Assembly: GCF_031179285.1 (NCBI RefSeq)
Contig: NZ_JAPSHY010000001.1
Span: 124,001 to 188,000, forward strand
DNA from: Microbacterium sp.
Lineage (GTDB): Bacteria; Actinomycetota; Actinomycetes; Actinomycetales; Microbacteriaceae
Length of the DNA stretch: 64,000 nucleotides
Reading direction: 5' to 3'
Shown piece by piece: positions 55,258-63,095 of this stretch (the stretch's first letter is position 1; every line of letters starts with the position of its first letter). Under the pieces are notes generated by a model that was given only the letters and a program-made list of their open reading frames with translations, had not been told where the DNA came from and did not search any database. Both the position numbers and the translations under genes were made by a program.

Positions 55258-57750
55258 ATGAACTCCGCCAACCTCTCCAGGGAGGAGACCGCGGCGCGAT
55301 CCGCGGCGGTCACCCTTTCCCGCGTCCGCGTCGATCTCGACCTCACCGGAGCGCCGGAGCGTGCCCGAACCGGCTTCGCGACCACGACGACCCTCGAGTT
55401 CGAGTCCACGACGTCCGAGACGTGGCTCGACTTCATCGGTGAGTCCGTCCACCGTGTCACGGTGAACGGCGCGGAGCATGACGTGAGCTACGACGGGGCG
55501 CGCATCGCGCTCACGGGTCTGACACAGCACAACGTCGTGCGCGTCGAGGCGACCGGCCTGTACAGCCGCTCCGGCGAGGGCCTGCATCGATTCCACGACC
55601 CCGCAGACGAGCAGACCTATCTCTACACCCAGTACGAGCCCGCCGACGCCCGGCGCGTGATGGCGTGCTTCGAGCAGCCCGACATGAAGGCGTCATACAC
55701 GTTCGTCGTCGCCGCGCCCGCGGGGTGGGAGGTGCTCTCCAATCAGGCGCCCGCACACGTCGACGCAGGCCTCGGCGTGCAGACCGTGGAGTTCGCGCCC
55801 ACGCTGCCCATCTCCAGCTACATCACGGCCGTGGCCGCCGGTCCCTACGCGCGCATCGACGGCGAATGGCGCCGCGGCGATCAGACGATCGAGCTCGGTG
55901 TCTTCGCGCGTCGCTCGCTTGCGCAGTATCTGGAATCCGACGAGATCCTCGAGGTCACGCGGCAAGGGCTCGACTTCTTCACCGACGCGTTCGCCTACCC
56001 GTATCCCTGGGGCAAATACGATCAGCTCTTCGTGCCGGAGTACAACCTCGGCGCGATGGAGAACCCGGGCCTGGTGACCTTCACCGAGGGGTACCTCTCA
56101 CGCGGCGCGGCGACCGAGGCCCAGCGTGCCGCCCGCACGAACACGATCCTGCATGAGATGGCGCATATGTGGTTCGGTGACCTCGTCACGATGCGATGGT
56201 GGGACGACCTGTGGCTGAAGGAGTCCTTCGCCGACTACATGGGCTCGCACGCCTCGGCGGCGGCCACCCGGTTCGCCGATGCGTGGGTGAAGTTCGCCGC
56301 GAGCCGCAAATCCTGGGCGTACCAGCAGGATCAGCTCCCGACGACGCATCCCATCGTCGCCGACATCACCGATCTCGAGGCGGCGAAGCTGAACTTCGAC
56401 GGCATCACCTACGCCAAGGGCGCCGCCGTGCTCAAACAACTGGTGGCCTTCGTCGGCGAGGAAGCGTTCTTCGAGGGCGCGCGTCGGTACTTCGCCGCGC
56501 ACGCGTTCGGCAACACCACCCTCAGTGACCTCCTCGCGCAGTTGACGGCGGTCTCGGGGCGCGATATGAGCGACTGGTCGCGTGCGTGGCTCGAGACGAC
56601 CGGGATGTCGACGCTCGCTCTCGAGATCGCCCGCGGCGACAGCGGCGACGGCTCCCTCGTGCAGACCGATCCGCGGCCGCACCGCCTGCGAATCGGGATC
56701 TATCGCCGGGTGGACGGCCGCGTCGTCAGGCACGAGCAGATCCCGCTCGACATCAGCGACGAGCGCACTCCGGTCCGAATCCCGGACGCCGATCTCATCC
56801 TGCTCAATGACGACGATCTCACCTATGCCAAGGCGAGACTCGACGAGCGCTCGCTCGCCACCGTCGAGGAGTCGCTCTCCGACATCGACGATCCGCTTGC
56901 GAGGGCACTGGTGTGGTCTTCGTTGTGGAACGCGACGCGCGACGGCGAGATGGACCCCGTGCGGTATCTCGCCATCGTGCGCCGGCACGCGCGCCGCGAG
57001 CCCAACATCGGGCTGCTGACGGGGGTTCTCGCCAACGCCGGATTCGCGACGCGGCATTTCCTCGCCGGCGAGCGCCGCTCCGTGGAGCACCGTTCATGGA
57101 CTGAAGCCGCGGGGGAGGCTCTGCGATCCGCCGACGCCGGCAGCGACGCGCAGCTCTCCTGGGCGCGCACCCTCGCGACGGCATCCGCCTATGACGATGT
57201 GCTGAGCGCTGAGGTGACGGCACTCCTTGCTGGTGTGATTCCCGAGGGACTCGTGATCGACCCTGACCTGAGGTGGCAGCTGCTGACCGCGCTCGTGACC
57301 ACGGGGCATGCGAGCGCCGATGACGTCGCGGCCGAGCTGGAGCGCGACGACACCGGCACCGGGCGTACGGCGGCACGACGAGCGCTCGCGTCCCGGCCCG
57401 ACGCGGCGGTTCGCGAGGCAGCGTGGCGAACGGCATGGACCGACACGTCCTTGAGCAACGGCCATCTCGACGCGGAAATCGCGGGATTTCGCGCGGGCGG
57501 ACGCCGGGACCTCATCGCGCGATTCGACGAGGAGTACTTCTCCCGCATCGATGAGGCGTGGAGAACGCGCAGCATCGAGTTGGCGAGCCGCCTCGTCACC
57601 GGGCTGTTCCCGGCGACGGAGTCGCTGACGCTCGTCGACCGGTGGCTCGCGGACAACGAGACGTCACCGGCGGCACTGCGACGACTGATCATCGAGCAGC
57701 GGGACCACCTGGCCCGCGACCTCCGAGTCCAGGCGATGCATTCGGAGTGA
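55258..57750 (+). CDS. pepN: Aminopeptidase N (M1 family)
   Basis: An 830-residue M1 zinc metallopeptidase removing N-terminal residues. NLGAMENPGLVTF is the exopeptidase motif (about residues 264-276). The zinc site is HEMAHMWFGDLVT (about residues 300-312) with the third ligand in WLKESFADYM. The C-terminal helical domain (about 530-830) is the ERAP1-C-like region. The protein has no signal peptide and should be cytoplasmic. A CACGAT hexamer six bases before the ATG is a possible leaderless promoter. Confidence 0.95.
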   Translation: MNSANLSREETAARSAAVTLSRVRVDLDLTGAPERARTGFATTTTLEFESTTSETWLDFIGESVHRVTVNGAEHDVSYDGARIALTGLTQHNVVRVEATGLYSRSGEGLHRFHDPADEQTYLYTQYEPADARRVMACFEQPDMKASYTFVVAAPAGWEVLSNQAPAHVDAGLGVQTVEFAPTLPISSYITAVAAGPYARIDGEWRRGDQTIELGVFARRSLAQYLESDEILEVTRQGLDFFTDAFAYPYPWGKYDQLFVPEYNLGAMENPGLVTFTEGYLSRGAATEAQRAARTNTILHEMAHMWFGDLVTMRWWDDLWLKESFADYMGSHASAAATRFADAWVKFAASRKSWAYQQDQLPTTHPIVADITDLEAAKLNFDGITYAKGAAVLKQLVAFVGEEAFFEGARRYFAAHAFGNTTLSDLLAQLTAVSGRDMSDWSRAWLETTGMSTLALEIARGDSGDGSLVQTDPRPHRLRIGIYRRVDGRVVRHEQIPLDISDERTPVRIPDADLILLNDDDLTYAKARLDERSLATVEESLSDIDDPLARALVWSSLWNATRDGEMDPVRYLAIVRRHARREPNIGLLTGVLANAGFATRHFLAGERRSVEHRSWTEAAGEALRSADAGSDAQLSWARTLATASAYDDVLSAEVTALLAGVIPEGLVIDPDLRWQLLTALVTTGHASADDVAAELERDDTGTGRTAARRALASRPDAAVREAAWRTAWTDTSLSNGHLDAEIAGFRAGGRRDLIARFDEEYFSRIDEAWRTRSIELASRLVTGLFPATESLTLVDRWLADNETSPAALRRLIIEQRDHLARDLRVQAMHSE

Positions 57751-58389
57751 TCAGACGTCCACGCTCTGGCCCGGCTCGAGGTCGTGGAACTCGCCGCCTC
57801 CCTGCTCCGTCGCCCACCGCAGCCGGTCGCGATGCATGTTCCTGCCGATGACGGAGAGGGTCATGTCGTGCGTGCCGAAGGCTCGGCGCGGCTTCACGGC
57901 GAGCACGAAATCCATCGCGTCACCGATCCGCAGCCAGGGTGCGCCCAGGGGAGCGGCGAGGGTGTCCACCTCCACCCCCTCGGGCACGGCGTACGAGTCG
58001 CCGGGGTAGTAGAACCGGTCGTTCACCAGCACGCCGACGTTCTCGATGACCGGCAGCGATGAGTGGATGATCTCGTGCGTTCCTCCGAAGAAGCGCAGCG
58101 CGAACCCGCCCGCCTCGGCGGTGTCACCCGGGGCTACGACCGTGATCCCATAACCGTCGGCGGCCCGGGCCATCCCGGAAGGCGCGAAGATCAGGGCATC
58201 GGGAACGACCCGAAGGATCCGGTCGAGGTGATCACGAGTCCAGTGGTCGGGATGCTCATGGGTGATGACGATGCCGACGACACCGGCCAGGTCGTCGATG
58301 GGCGTGGTGAACGACCCCGGATCGATCAACACGGTCTCGGAGTTCTGGTCGATTCGGAGGCCGGCATGTTCGTACTTGGTCACGCGCAT
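57751..58389 (-). CDS. MBL-fold metal-dependent hydrolase
   Basis: A 212-residue metallo-beta-lactamase-fold protein. The metal motif HEHPDHWTRDHLD (about residues 38-50) is intact. The later ligands lie in FFGGTHEIIHSS, PGDSYAVPEG and GTHDMTLS. This resembles the UlaG/YtnP-type hydrolases, but the substrate is unknown. The start is uncertain: ATG 58389 or GTG 58383, both preceding a TKYEHAGLRID opening. Convergent with pepN, with no bases between the stops. Confidence 0.82.
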   Translation of the reverse strand: MRVTKYEHAGLRIDQNSETVLIDPGSFTTPIDDLAGVVGIVITHEHPDHWTRDHLDRILRVVPDALIFAPSGMARAADGYGITVVAPGDTAEAGGFALRFFGGTHEIIHSSLPVIENVGVLVNDRFYYPGDSYAVPEGVEVDTLAAPLGAPWLRIGDAMDFVLAVKPRRAFGTHDMTLSVIGRNMHRDRLRWATEQGGGEFHDLEPGQSVDV

Positions 58390-58474
58390 GAGACGAGTCA
58401 ACCGTCTCATGCGGCACCTCGGCAAACCCCTTGCGGAGCGCCACGCCCGAGTGCACGAGCGCTGCCGCCACGAT

Positions 58475-58504
58475 TTGGCGCACCGAGAATCGTCATGGCA
58501 TACT
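58475..58504 (+). promoter_or_regulatory. Putative promoter of tRNA-Glu
   Basis: TTGGCG (-35) and CATACT (-10) with 18-base spacing, ending 37 bases before the mature tRNA 5' end. Confidence 0.5.
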
Positions 58505-58541
58505 TGAACGGTTGTCGCGCGGCGGAAACGCTTCGCAGGAC

Positions 58542-58614
58542 GGCCCCATCGTATAGCGGCCTAGTACGCCGCCCTCTCACGGCGGTAACGCGGGTTCGAA
58601 TCCCGCTGGGGTCA
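58542..58614 (+). tRNA. tRNA-Glu (anticodon CTC)
   Basis: A 73-base cloverleaf. The acceptor GGCCCCA pairs with TGGGGTC (one G-T). The anticodon stem CCGCC/GGCGG encloses CTCTCAC with anticodon CTC at 58576-58578. The T-arm has GGTTCGAATCC. The discriminator is A, and CCA is not encoded. Confidence 0.97.
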
Positions 58615-58622
58615 CACAACAC

Positions 58623-58654
58623 ACGAAAGCCCTCGGTTCGCCGAGGGCTTTCGT
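58623..58654 (+). terminator. Terminator of tRNA-Glu
   Basis: A perfect 14-base stem ACGAAAGCCCTCGG/CCGAGGGCTTTCGT with the stable loop TTCG, eight bases after the tRNA. It can also end the minus-strand MFS transcript. Confidence 0.9.
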
Positions 58655-58681
58655 CGTTCCTGCGGACGAGATCGCGGCTCA

Positions 58682-59923
58682 TCACGCCTGCTGTCGCAGC
58701 GACAGCGTTCGGAAGGTGCGGTTCCGCAGCGGCAGGATCATGATCGCCGCCATCGCCGCACCGTACAGAGCGAACGGCACCCAGAGGGCGATAGCCGACG
58801 CGAGTGCACCGAAGGCCGCCATCGCGAGCGGCATGAGGCAGTCGTCGCCGAGACGGGTGATCGAACTCATCCGCCCGAGGTACGCCGTGTCGACGGTCGC
58901 CGCGAAGGTGGAGCTGAGGAGCACCGACGCGAAACCCGCCGTCGCGCCGATGACGAAAGCGGCGGCCGCGACGCCCCAGAACGGGCTGAAGCCGAGGGCG
59001 GCGATGCCGGCCCCCTGCACGACGAGCGCCCAGAATCCTGCATACGCCTCACGGTGAGGGCGCCATCTGGCAACCGAGACCGCCCCGAGAGCGGCGCCGA
59101 GTCCCAGCAGCGCCTCGAACAGGCCCACCGCGGGAGCTCCCCAATCTTCGTCGCTGGCGCGCAGCGCGAGGCCGATTCCCACGGCGGGACCGACCGCGAG
59201 ATTCAATCCGGAGAGCGCGATGACGAGGGTTCGCGTGGTCGGTGCGTGACGAAGGTGGGCGAACCCCCGCGAGATGCCGCGCAGCGTCGGCTCCCGATCG
59301 GCTCGGGCGAGAGCGAAACGCGGACGCAGCCAGATCGCGATGAAGGCGACCACGAGGGCGAAGGTGAGAGCATTCACCGATGCGCTTCCGGTGAGGCCGA
59401 GATGAGCGACGAGCACTCCTCCGGCCGCCGCACCTCCCATCGTGCCGAGCCGCGTCGCCGTCTGTGACACGGCGCTGTACGAGGGCAGATCCGACGGCCG
59501 CACCATCTGCCGGCCGATCGTGCTGGCGGACGGTTCGTAGAACGCATCGCACACCCCGAAGGCGATCGCGGCGAACAACAGCACGGCCACCGAGGGTGGT
59601 GTGGCGAGGACCCAGAGTGCCACGGCGATGAGCACGACGACGCGCAGTGCGTTGAACAGGATCATGACTCGCCTGGCATTCGCCCGATCGGCGATCACGC
59701 CACCGAAGAGCAGGATCATCGCACGCGGCACTGTGCCGGCGGCGATGATGAGACCGGCGACCGCGGGGGAGGCGATCTGCACGGCGGTCCAGGCGAGGGC
59801 GATCATCCAGATGGCGTCTCCGGCGTCCGAGAGTGCTTTCACGGCGATCCAGGCGTGAACCGCCGTGTCGCGGCGGAACACCGGGGGCGCGTGAAGCTGA
59901 CGGGGCTCGATGACCGACATCAC
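58682..59923 (-). CDS. MFS transporter (MFS_3-like exporter)
   Basis: A 413-residue transporter whose loop 2-3 motif is FGGVIADRANARRVMILF, followed by FGVCDAFYEPSASTIGRQM. These are typical of the enterobactin/macrolide-exporter-like MFS_3 group. The gene starts with GTG ATG, overlapping the stop of the ArsR-type regulator by two bases (TGA read inside the GTGATG). Cotranscription with a regulator suggests inducible efflux. The stop is near the tRNA-Glu terminator. Confidence 0.85.
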   Translation of the reverse strand: MMSVIEPRQLHAPPVFRRDTAVHAWIAVKALSDAGDAIWMIALAWTAVQIASPAVAGLIIAAGTVPRAMILLFGGVIADRANARRVMILFNALRVVVLIAVALWVLATPPSVAVLLFAAIAFGVCDAFYEPSASTIGRQMVRPSDLPSYSAVSQTATRLGTMGGAAAGGVLVAHLGLTGSASVNALTFALVVAFIAIWLRPRFALARADREPTLRGISRGFAHLRHAPTTRTLVIALSGLNLAVGPAVGIGLALRASDEDWGAPAVGLFEALLGLGAALGAVSVARWRPHREAYAGFWALVVQGAGIAALGFSPFWGVAAAAFVIGATAGFASVLLSSTFAATVDTAYLGRMSSITRLGDDCLMPLAMAAFGALASAIALWVPFALYGAAMAAIMILPLRNRTFRTLSLRQQA

Positions 59924-60504
59924 GGTTCCGTCGGAAAAGCGTGCGAGAAGAAGAAGACAGGCACCCGGCGCCGGCCGTCGGAATCATCGATCGACGAGCG
60001 CCACTCGCTGAGCGTGTCGCGCAGCCGCCGCGACAGCTCCTGAAGCTCCTCCGGGGTTGCCCAGCCGAGGTACTCGGTGTTGAATCCGTCGTACTCGGGC
60101 AGCTCGCCTGCGCGATGCCGATGACGCCAGCGCTGCAGCCGGTCGATCTGGGCGCGGATGCCGTTGCGCTCGGCCTCTCGGGCGAGCAGTGCATCCGCTG
60201 GTGCCTGGGCGTAGTCGTCTGCGGACCAGCTGAAGCCCTTCCGCGACAGGGTCCACCAGCTGGTGCGCCGATCGCCGTCGGGATCTTCGGCGCGCTCGAC
60301 CACGCCGGCACGCTCCAGCATCCGCAGGTGGTGGCTGATGCTTCCCACCTGACTGCCGAGCGCCCGCGAGATCCCGGTCACCTGCGACGTCCCGTACAGC
60401 AGCAGGTAGTCGAAGATCCGCCGGCGCAGCGGATGATGAACGGCGGTGATCACGGAGATGTCTTCCACGACTGCCACGTTAGGTTCGGCTCGCCGTTTAC
60501 ACAA
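59920..60504 (-). CDS. ArsR-type winged-helix regulator
   Basis: A 194-residue regulator with an N-terminal winged helix at about residues 15-85 (HHPLRRRIFDYLLLYGTSQV, LGSQVGSISHHLRMLERAGV). A helical C-terminal half with a FNTEYLGWATPEELQELSRRL segment resembles ArsR-like proteins fused to a drug-binding helix pair. No metal-binding cysteines (ELCVC-type) are seen, so a non-metal ligand is likely. The longest frame uses TTG 60504; a GTG at 60477 is also possible. The MFS gene follows directly. Confidence 0.8.
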   Translation of the reverse strand: MCKRRAEPNVAVVEDISVITAVHHPLRRRIFDYLLLYGTSQVTGISRALGSQVGSISHHLRMLERAGVVERAEDPDGDRRTSWWTLSRKGFSWSADDYAQAPADALLAREAERNGIRAQIDRLQRWRHRHRAGELPEYDGFNTEYLGWATPEELQELSRRLRDTLSEWRSSIDDSDGRRRVPVFFFSHAFPTEP

Positions 60505-60509
60505 GCCTT

Positions 60510-60532
60510 CTTGTATACCCCGGAATTACAAG
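60510..60532 (+). promoter_or_regulatory. Inverted repeat before the ArsR/MFS operon
   Basis: CTTGTA and TACAAG form a perfect six-base inverted repeat around an 11-base spacer. A further ACAAG half-site at 60501-60505 sits over the first codons, giving three half-sites (ACAAG, CTTGT, ACAAG). It is a good autoregulatory operator candidate for the regulator. Confidence 0.6.
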
Positions 60533-60536
60533 GTTC

Positions 60537-61643
60537 TCAGTCGTCGGGACCCATGTGAGGGTTCTCCGAATCGGCGCTCGCCTCGCGGCGGCGACGACGC
60601 CGGCTGCGGCGCAGCGCCACGACCACGAGCGCGACGATCGCGGCCACGGCCAGCCACGGGAGGATGAACCCGATTGCGATCACGAGGGCATTCAGAGAGA
60701 CGACCAGCCCGTTCCATCCGGCGAGCAGCCCGTCGCCGAAGCCGGCGGGGTCGGCCTCGGTCGGCGCTGCGGTCTCGGTGAGCTGCACCTGCAGGCTCGA
60801 CATCGCGACCTGATCTTCGAGCGCCGCGAGCTGCTGCTCATACGACTCCAGCTGCGCCTGCCTGTCGGTGAGGGCGACTTCGGCCTCGATGAGCTCTGAC
60901 ACGCTGCCGGACTGCGTCATCAGCTCGGTGAGTCGCTGCACCGACGCCCGCGTGGCATCGACGCGAGCTCGAAGATCGATCGCGGTCGACGTCACATCCT
61001 GCTTCGAGATCGATGACGAGACCACCTCGCCGGTCTCGTCGAGCGCGTCGATCACCGCGGCGAGGTCCGTCGACGGCACGCGGATGCTGATCCACCCGTA
61101 GCCGCCGTCGGTCGGCATCGGTTCGGTCGTTCCATCGACGGCGGCGGACCTGCCGATATTCGTGCTCTCCACGAATCCCCCGTGTTCGTCCGCGAGAGTC
61201 GCGATCACGTCCGCAGCCGCACCGATGTCGTCCACCTGCACGGTCGCCTGGGCACTGGCGATGATCTCGCGCGTCGCGCCCTCATCGGTGGCGGTCCGGC
61301 CGTCGTCGACTGTGCTGGATGACAGGTCCTGTGCGGACTCCGGTGCCATTTCCTGGCTTCCGCCGCCCTGCGTCGCGATGCTGTATCCATCAGCGATGGT
61401 CGACGGCGCGCCCGCGCCGACGACGCCCAGGATCGGCGGGGTGATGAGCACACCGACGACGAAGGCGGCGGCGATCCCCGCTCCCGTGAGCCAGCGACGA
61501 CGGCGCGTGGTGCCGCGCTCGGCACCGCTGCGTGAGGGTCGACGCTCCGCGGCGATGCGTGCGAACACCGCGCTCTCGATGCGCTCGATCGCCGCATCCG
61601 TCATCGGTGGCAACGATGCGTCCGGCTCGATGTTGTCGTTCAT
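60537..61643 (-). CDS. DUF4349 membrane protein, possible anti-sigma partner
   Basis: A 368-residue protein from the ATG at 61643, which overlaps the sigma-factor stop as ATGA. Residues 1-55 are cytoplasmic and helical (TDAAIERIESAVFARIAAER), followed by a membrane helix at about 52-80. The exported DUF4349 domain (about 120-300, with ADVIATLADEHGGFVESTNI and a coiled coil) is followed by a second helix at about 325-352 and a basic tail. DUF4349 usually lacks a sigma partner; its position here is where an anti-sigma factor would normally lie. Confidence 0.75.
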   Translation of the reverse strand: MNDNIEPDASLPPMTDAAIERIESAVFARIAAERRPSRSGAERGTTRRRRWLTGAGIAAAFVVGVLITPPILGVVGAGAPSTIADGYSIATQGGGSQEMAPESAQDLSSSTVDDGRTATDEGATREIIASAQATVQVDDIGAAADVIATLADEHGGFVESTNIGRSAAVDGTTEPMPTDGGYGWISIRVPSTDLAAVIDALDETGEVVSSSISKQDVTSTAIDLRARVDATRASVQRLTELMTQSGSVSELIEAEVALTDRQAQLESYEQQLAALEDQVAMSSLQVQLTETAAPTEADPAGFGDGLLAGWNGLVVSLNALVIAIGFILPWLAVAAIVALVVVALRRSRRRRRREASADSENPHMGPDD

Positions 61644-62221
61644 GCGTCTCTCGCTTCCTTCACGGCGCCGCGCAACTGCGTGCGCACTCGGGAGAGACGG
61701 TTCCGAACGACGGCGTGACTCACGCCCAGCTCTTCCGCGGCGGCCTGGTAGGCGTATCCTTCCGCCGCACACAGCCGGAAGATCTCGCGGTCGAGCGTGC
61801 TCAGGGTGCCGATCTCGGCGGTGATCCGGGCAGCGAGGTCGGCGGTGATGACCTGCTCCTCGACGTTCACCGTGCCGGGCACGGTCTCGTCGGCAGCATC
61901 GGCGGTGTGCGCCTGATCCTTGCGTCGGCGGCGAAGGCGGTTCGCCGCCTGGAAGCGGCAGATCGTCGCCAGCCACGGCAGGATCGACTCCCCGTGCAGC
62001 TGGAGAGCGGGCAGCTTCCGCCACGCGACGACGAACGTCTCCTGGGTGACGTCTTCGGCATCGGCGGACGAGCCGAGGATGCCGTGGGCGATCCAGTAGA
62101 CCGGACGCACGTGAGCCCGGTACAGCTCACGGAAGGCGCTCTCGTCGCCGTCCGCGGCCTGCGCCGCCCATCTCTGATCACTCGTCTGCACGGGCATCCT
62201 GTTCCGTTCGGTGTCTCTCAC
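61640..62221 (-). CDS. ECF RNA polymerase sigma factor
   Basis: A 193-residue sigma-70 factor of the extracytoplasmic-function type. Sigma2 is at about residues 28-98 (AEDVTQETFVVAWRKLPALQ with the -10-binding region) and sigma4 at about 134-185 (ELGVSHAVVRNRLSRVRTQL helix-turn-helix). A linker rich in acid residues separates them. The start may instead be the internal MPVQTSDQ at 62197. It is translationally coupled to the DUF4349 gene. No anti-sigma gene with a classic zinc-binding ZAS motif is nearby. Confidence 0.9.
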   Translation of the reverse strand: MRDTERNRMPVQTSDQRWAAQAADGDESAFRELYRAHVRPVYWIAHGILGSSADAEDVTQETFVVAWRKLPALQLHGESILPWLATICRFQAANRLRRRRKDQAHTADAADETVPGTVNVEEQVITADLAARITAEIGTLSTLDREIFRLCAAEGYAYQAAAEELGVSHAVVRNRLSRVRTQLRGAVKEARDA

Positions 62222-62256
62222 CCTGGAAGTGTCGACGGATGCCCCATCGTCTCAGA

Positions 62257-62919
62257 TCAGTGCGCAGCGGCGGCGTGCGTCTTCGCCAGCGTCTGCTGGG
62301 ACATGCGATCGATCCAGGCGAGCGCGACGGCCGACACGATGAAGACCATGTGGATGACGACCTGCCAGAACACGCCGTCCCAGGTGTAGGTCTCGCCGGT
62401 GACGCTGTCGCTGTCGCTCACCGGCGCACCGAGATCGCCCACCTCGATGAACGTCTTCAGCAGGTGGATCGAGGAGATGCCGATGATCGCCATGGCGAGT
62501 TTCACCTTCAGCACGTTGGCGTTCACGTGCGACAGCCACTCCGGCTGATCCGGATGCCCGTCGGTGTTGATCCGAGAGACGAAGGTCTCGTAGCCGCCGA
62601 TGATCACCATGATCAGCAGGTTCGCGATCATGACGACGTCGATGAGGCCGAGCACGGCCAGCATGATGGTCGCTTCGTCGATGTGGGTGATGTCGCCGAA
62701 CACGTCCTCCGCGATGAGGTGCCAGAGCTCCACCATGAACACCACGACGTAGACGACCTGCGCCACGATCAGCCCGAGGTACAACGGCGCCTGCAGCCAG
62801 CGGCTGACGAAGATGAGCGAGGCGATCGACCGGGACCAGGAGTTCCCGGGAGCCGCGTCGCGCGGGTCGATGTCGGAGGGGGTGGTCACGGGCTGTCTGT
62901 TCGCAGTCACGCCGACCAT
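62257..62919 (-). CDS. YqhA/TIGR00645-type membrane protein
   Basis: A 220-residue integral membrane protein of the UPF0114 (YqhA) family. Helix 1 follows WSRSIASLIFVSRWLQAPLY, and later segments are GLIDVVMIANLLIMVIIGGY and NVLKVKLAMAIIGISSIHLL. About four helices span residues 35-215. The function is unknown. The ATG at 62919 has weak support; the frame is open 10 codons further. It is divergent from the TerC-family gene. Confidence 0.8.
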   Translation of the reverse strand: MVGVTANRQPVTTPSDIDPRDAAPGNSWSRSIASLIFVSRWLQAPLYLGLIVAQVVYVVVFMVELWHLIAEDVFGDITHIDEATIMLAVLGLIDVVMIANLLIMVIIGGYETFVSRINTDGHPDQPEWLSHVNANVLKVKLAMAIIGISSIHLLKTFIEVGDLGAPVSDSDSVTGETYTWDGVFWQVVIHMVFIVSAVALAWIDRMSQQTLAKTHAAAAH

Positions 62920-62956
62920 TTCACCATGCCGCACCGGCTCCGGTAGCATTGCGATG

Positions 62957-63078
62957 CGAGAGGGAGTATCCCGGATCCGCGCGTTACGTCATCACGAGCA
63001 TCGACAGAGCTGCTCCGGACGCGCGACGCACCCGACGGTGCGGGGGAGAGACTTTCGGCTCATTTCCGACCCCTCTCG
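62957..63078 (+). ncRNA. Probable yybP-ykoY (manganese) riboswitch
   Basis: The leader of the TerC-family gene begins CGAGAGGGAGTA, matching the conserved GGGAGUA of the yybP-ykoY element. It contains ACGTCATCACGAG and GGGGGAGAGACTTTCGG, segments I recall from actinobacterial members. CGAGAGGG (62957-62964) pairs perfectly with CCCTCTCG (63071-63078), closing the whole element as P1. This ends one base before the AAAGG ribosome-binding site. TerC-family Mn exporters are the classic target. Confidence 0.7.
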
Positions 63079-63095
63079 AAAGGTGCAGTGCGCCC

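Noticed and set aside
60537..62024. 495-residue form of the DUF4349 protein
   Set aside because: The N-terminal 127 residues are the sigma-factor gene read in another frame. The ATG at 61643 overlapping the sigma stop is the natural start.
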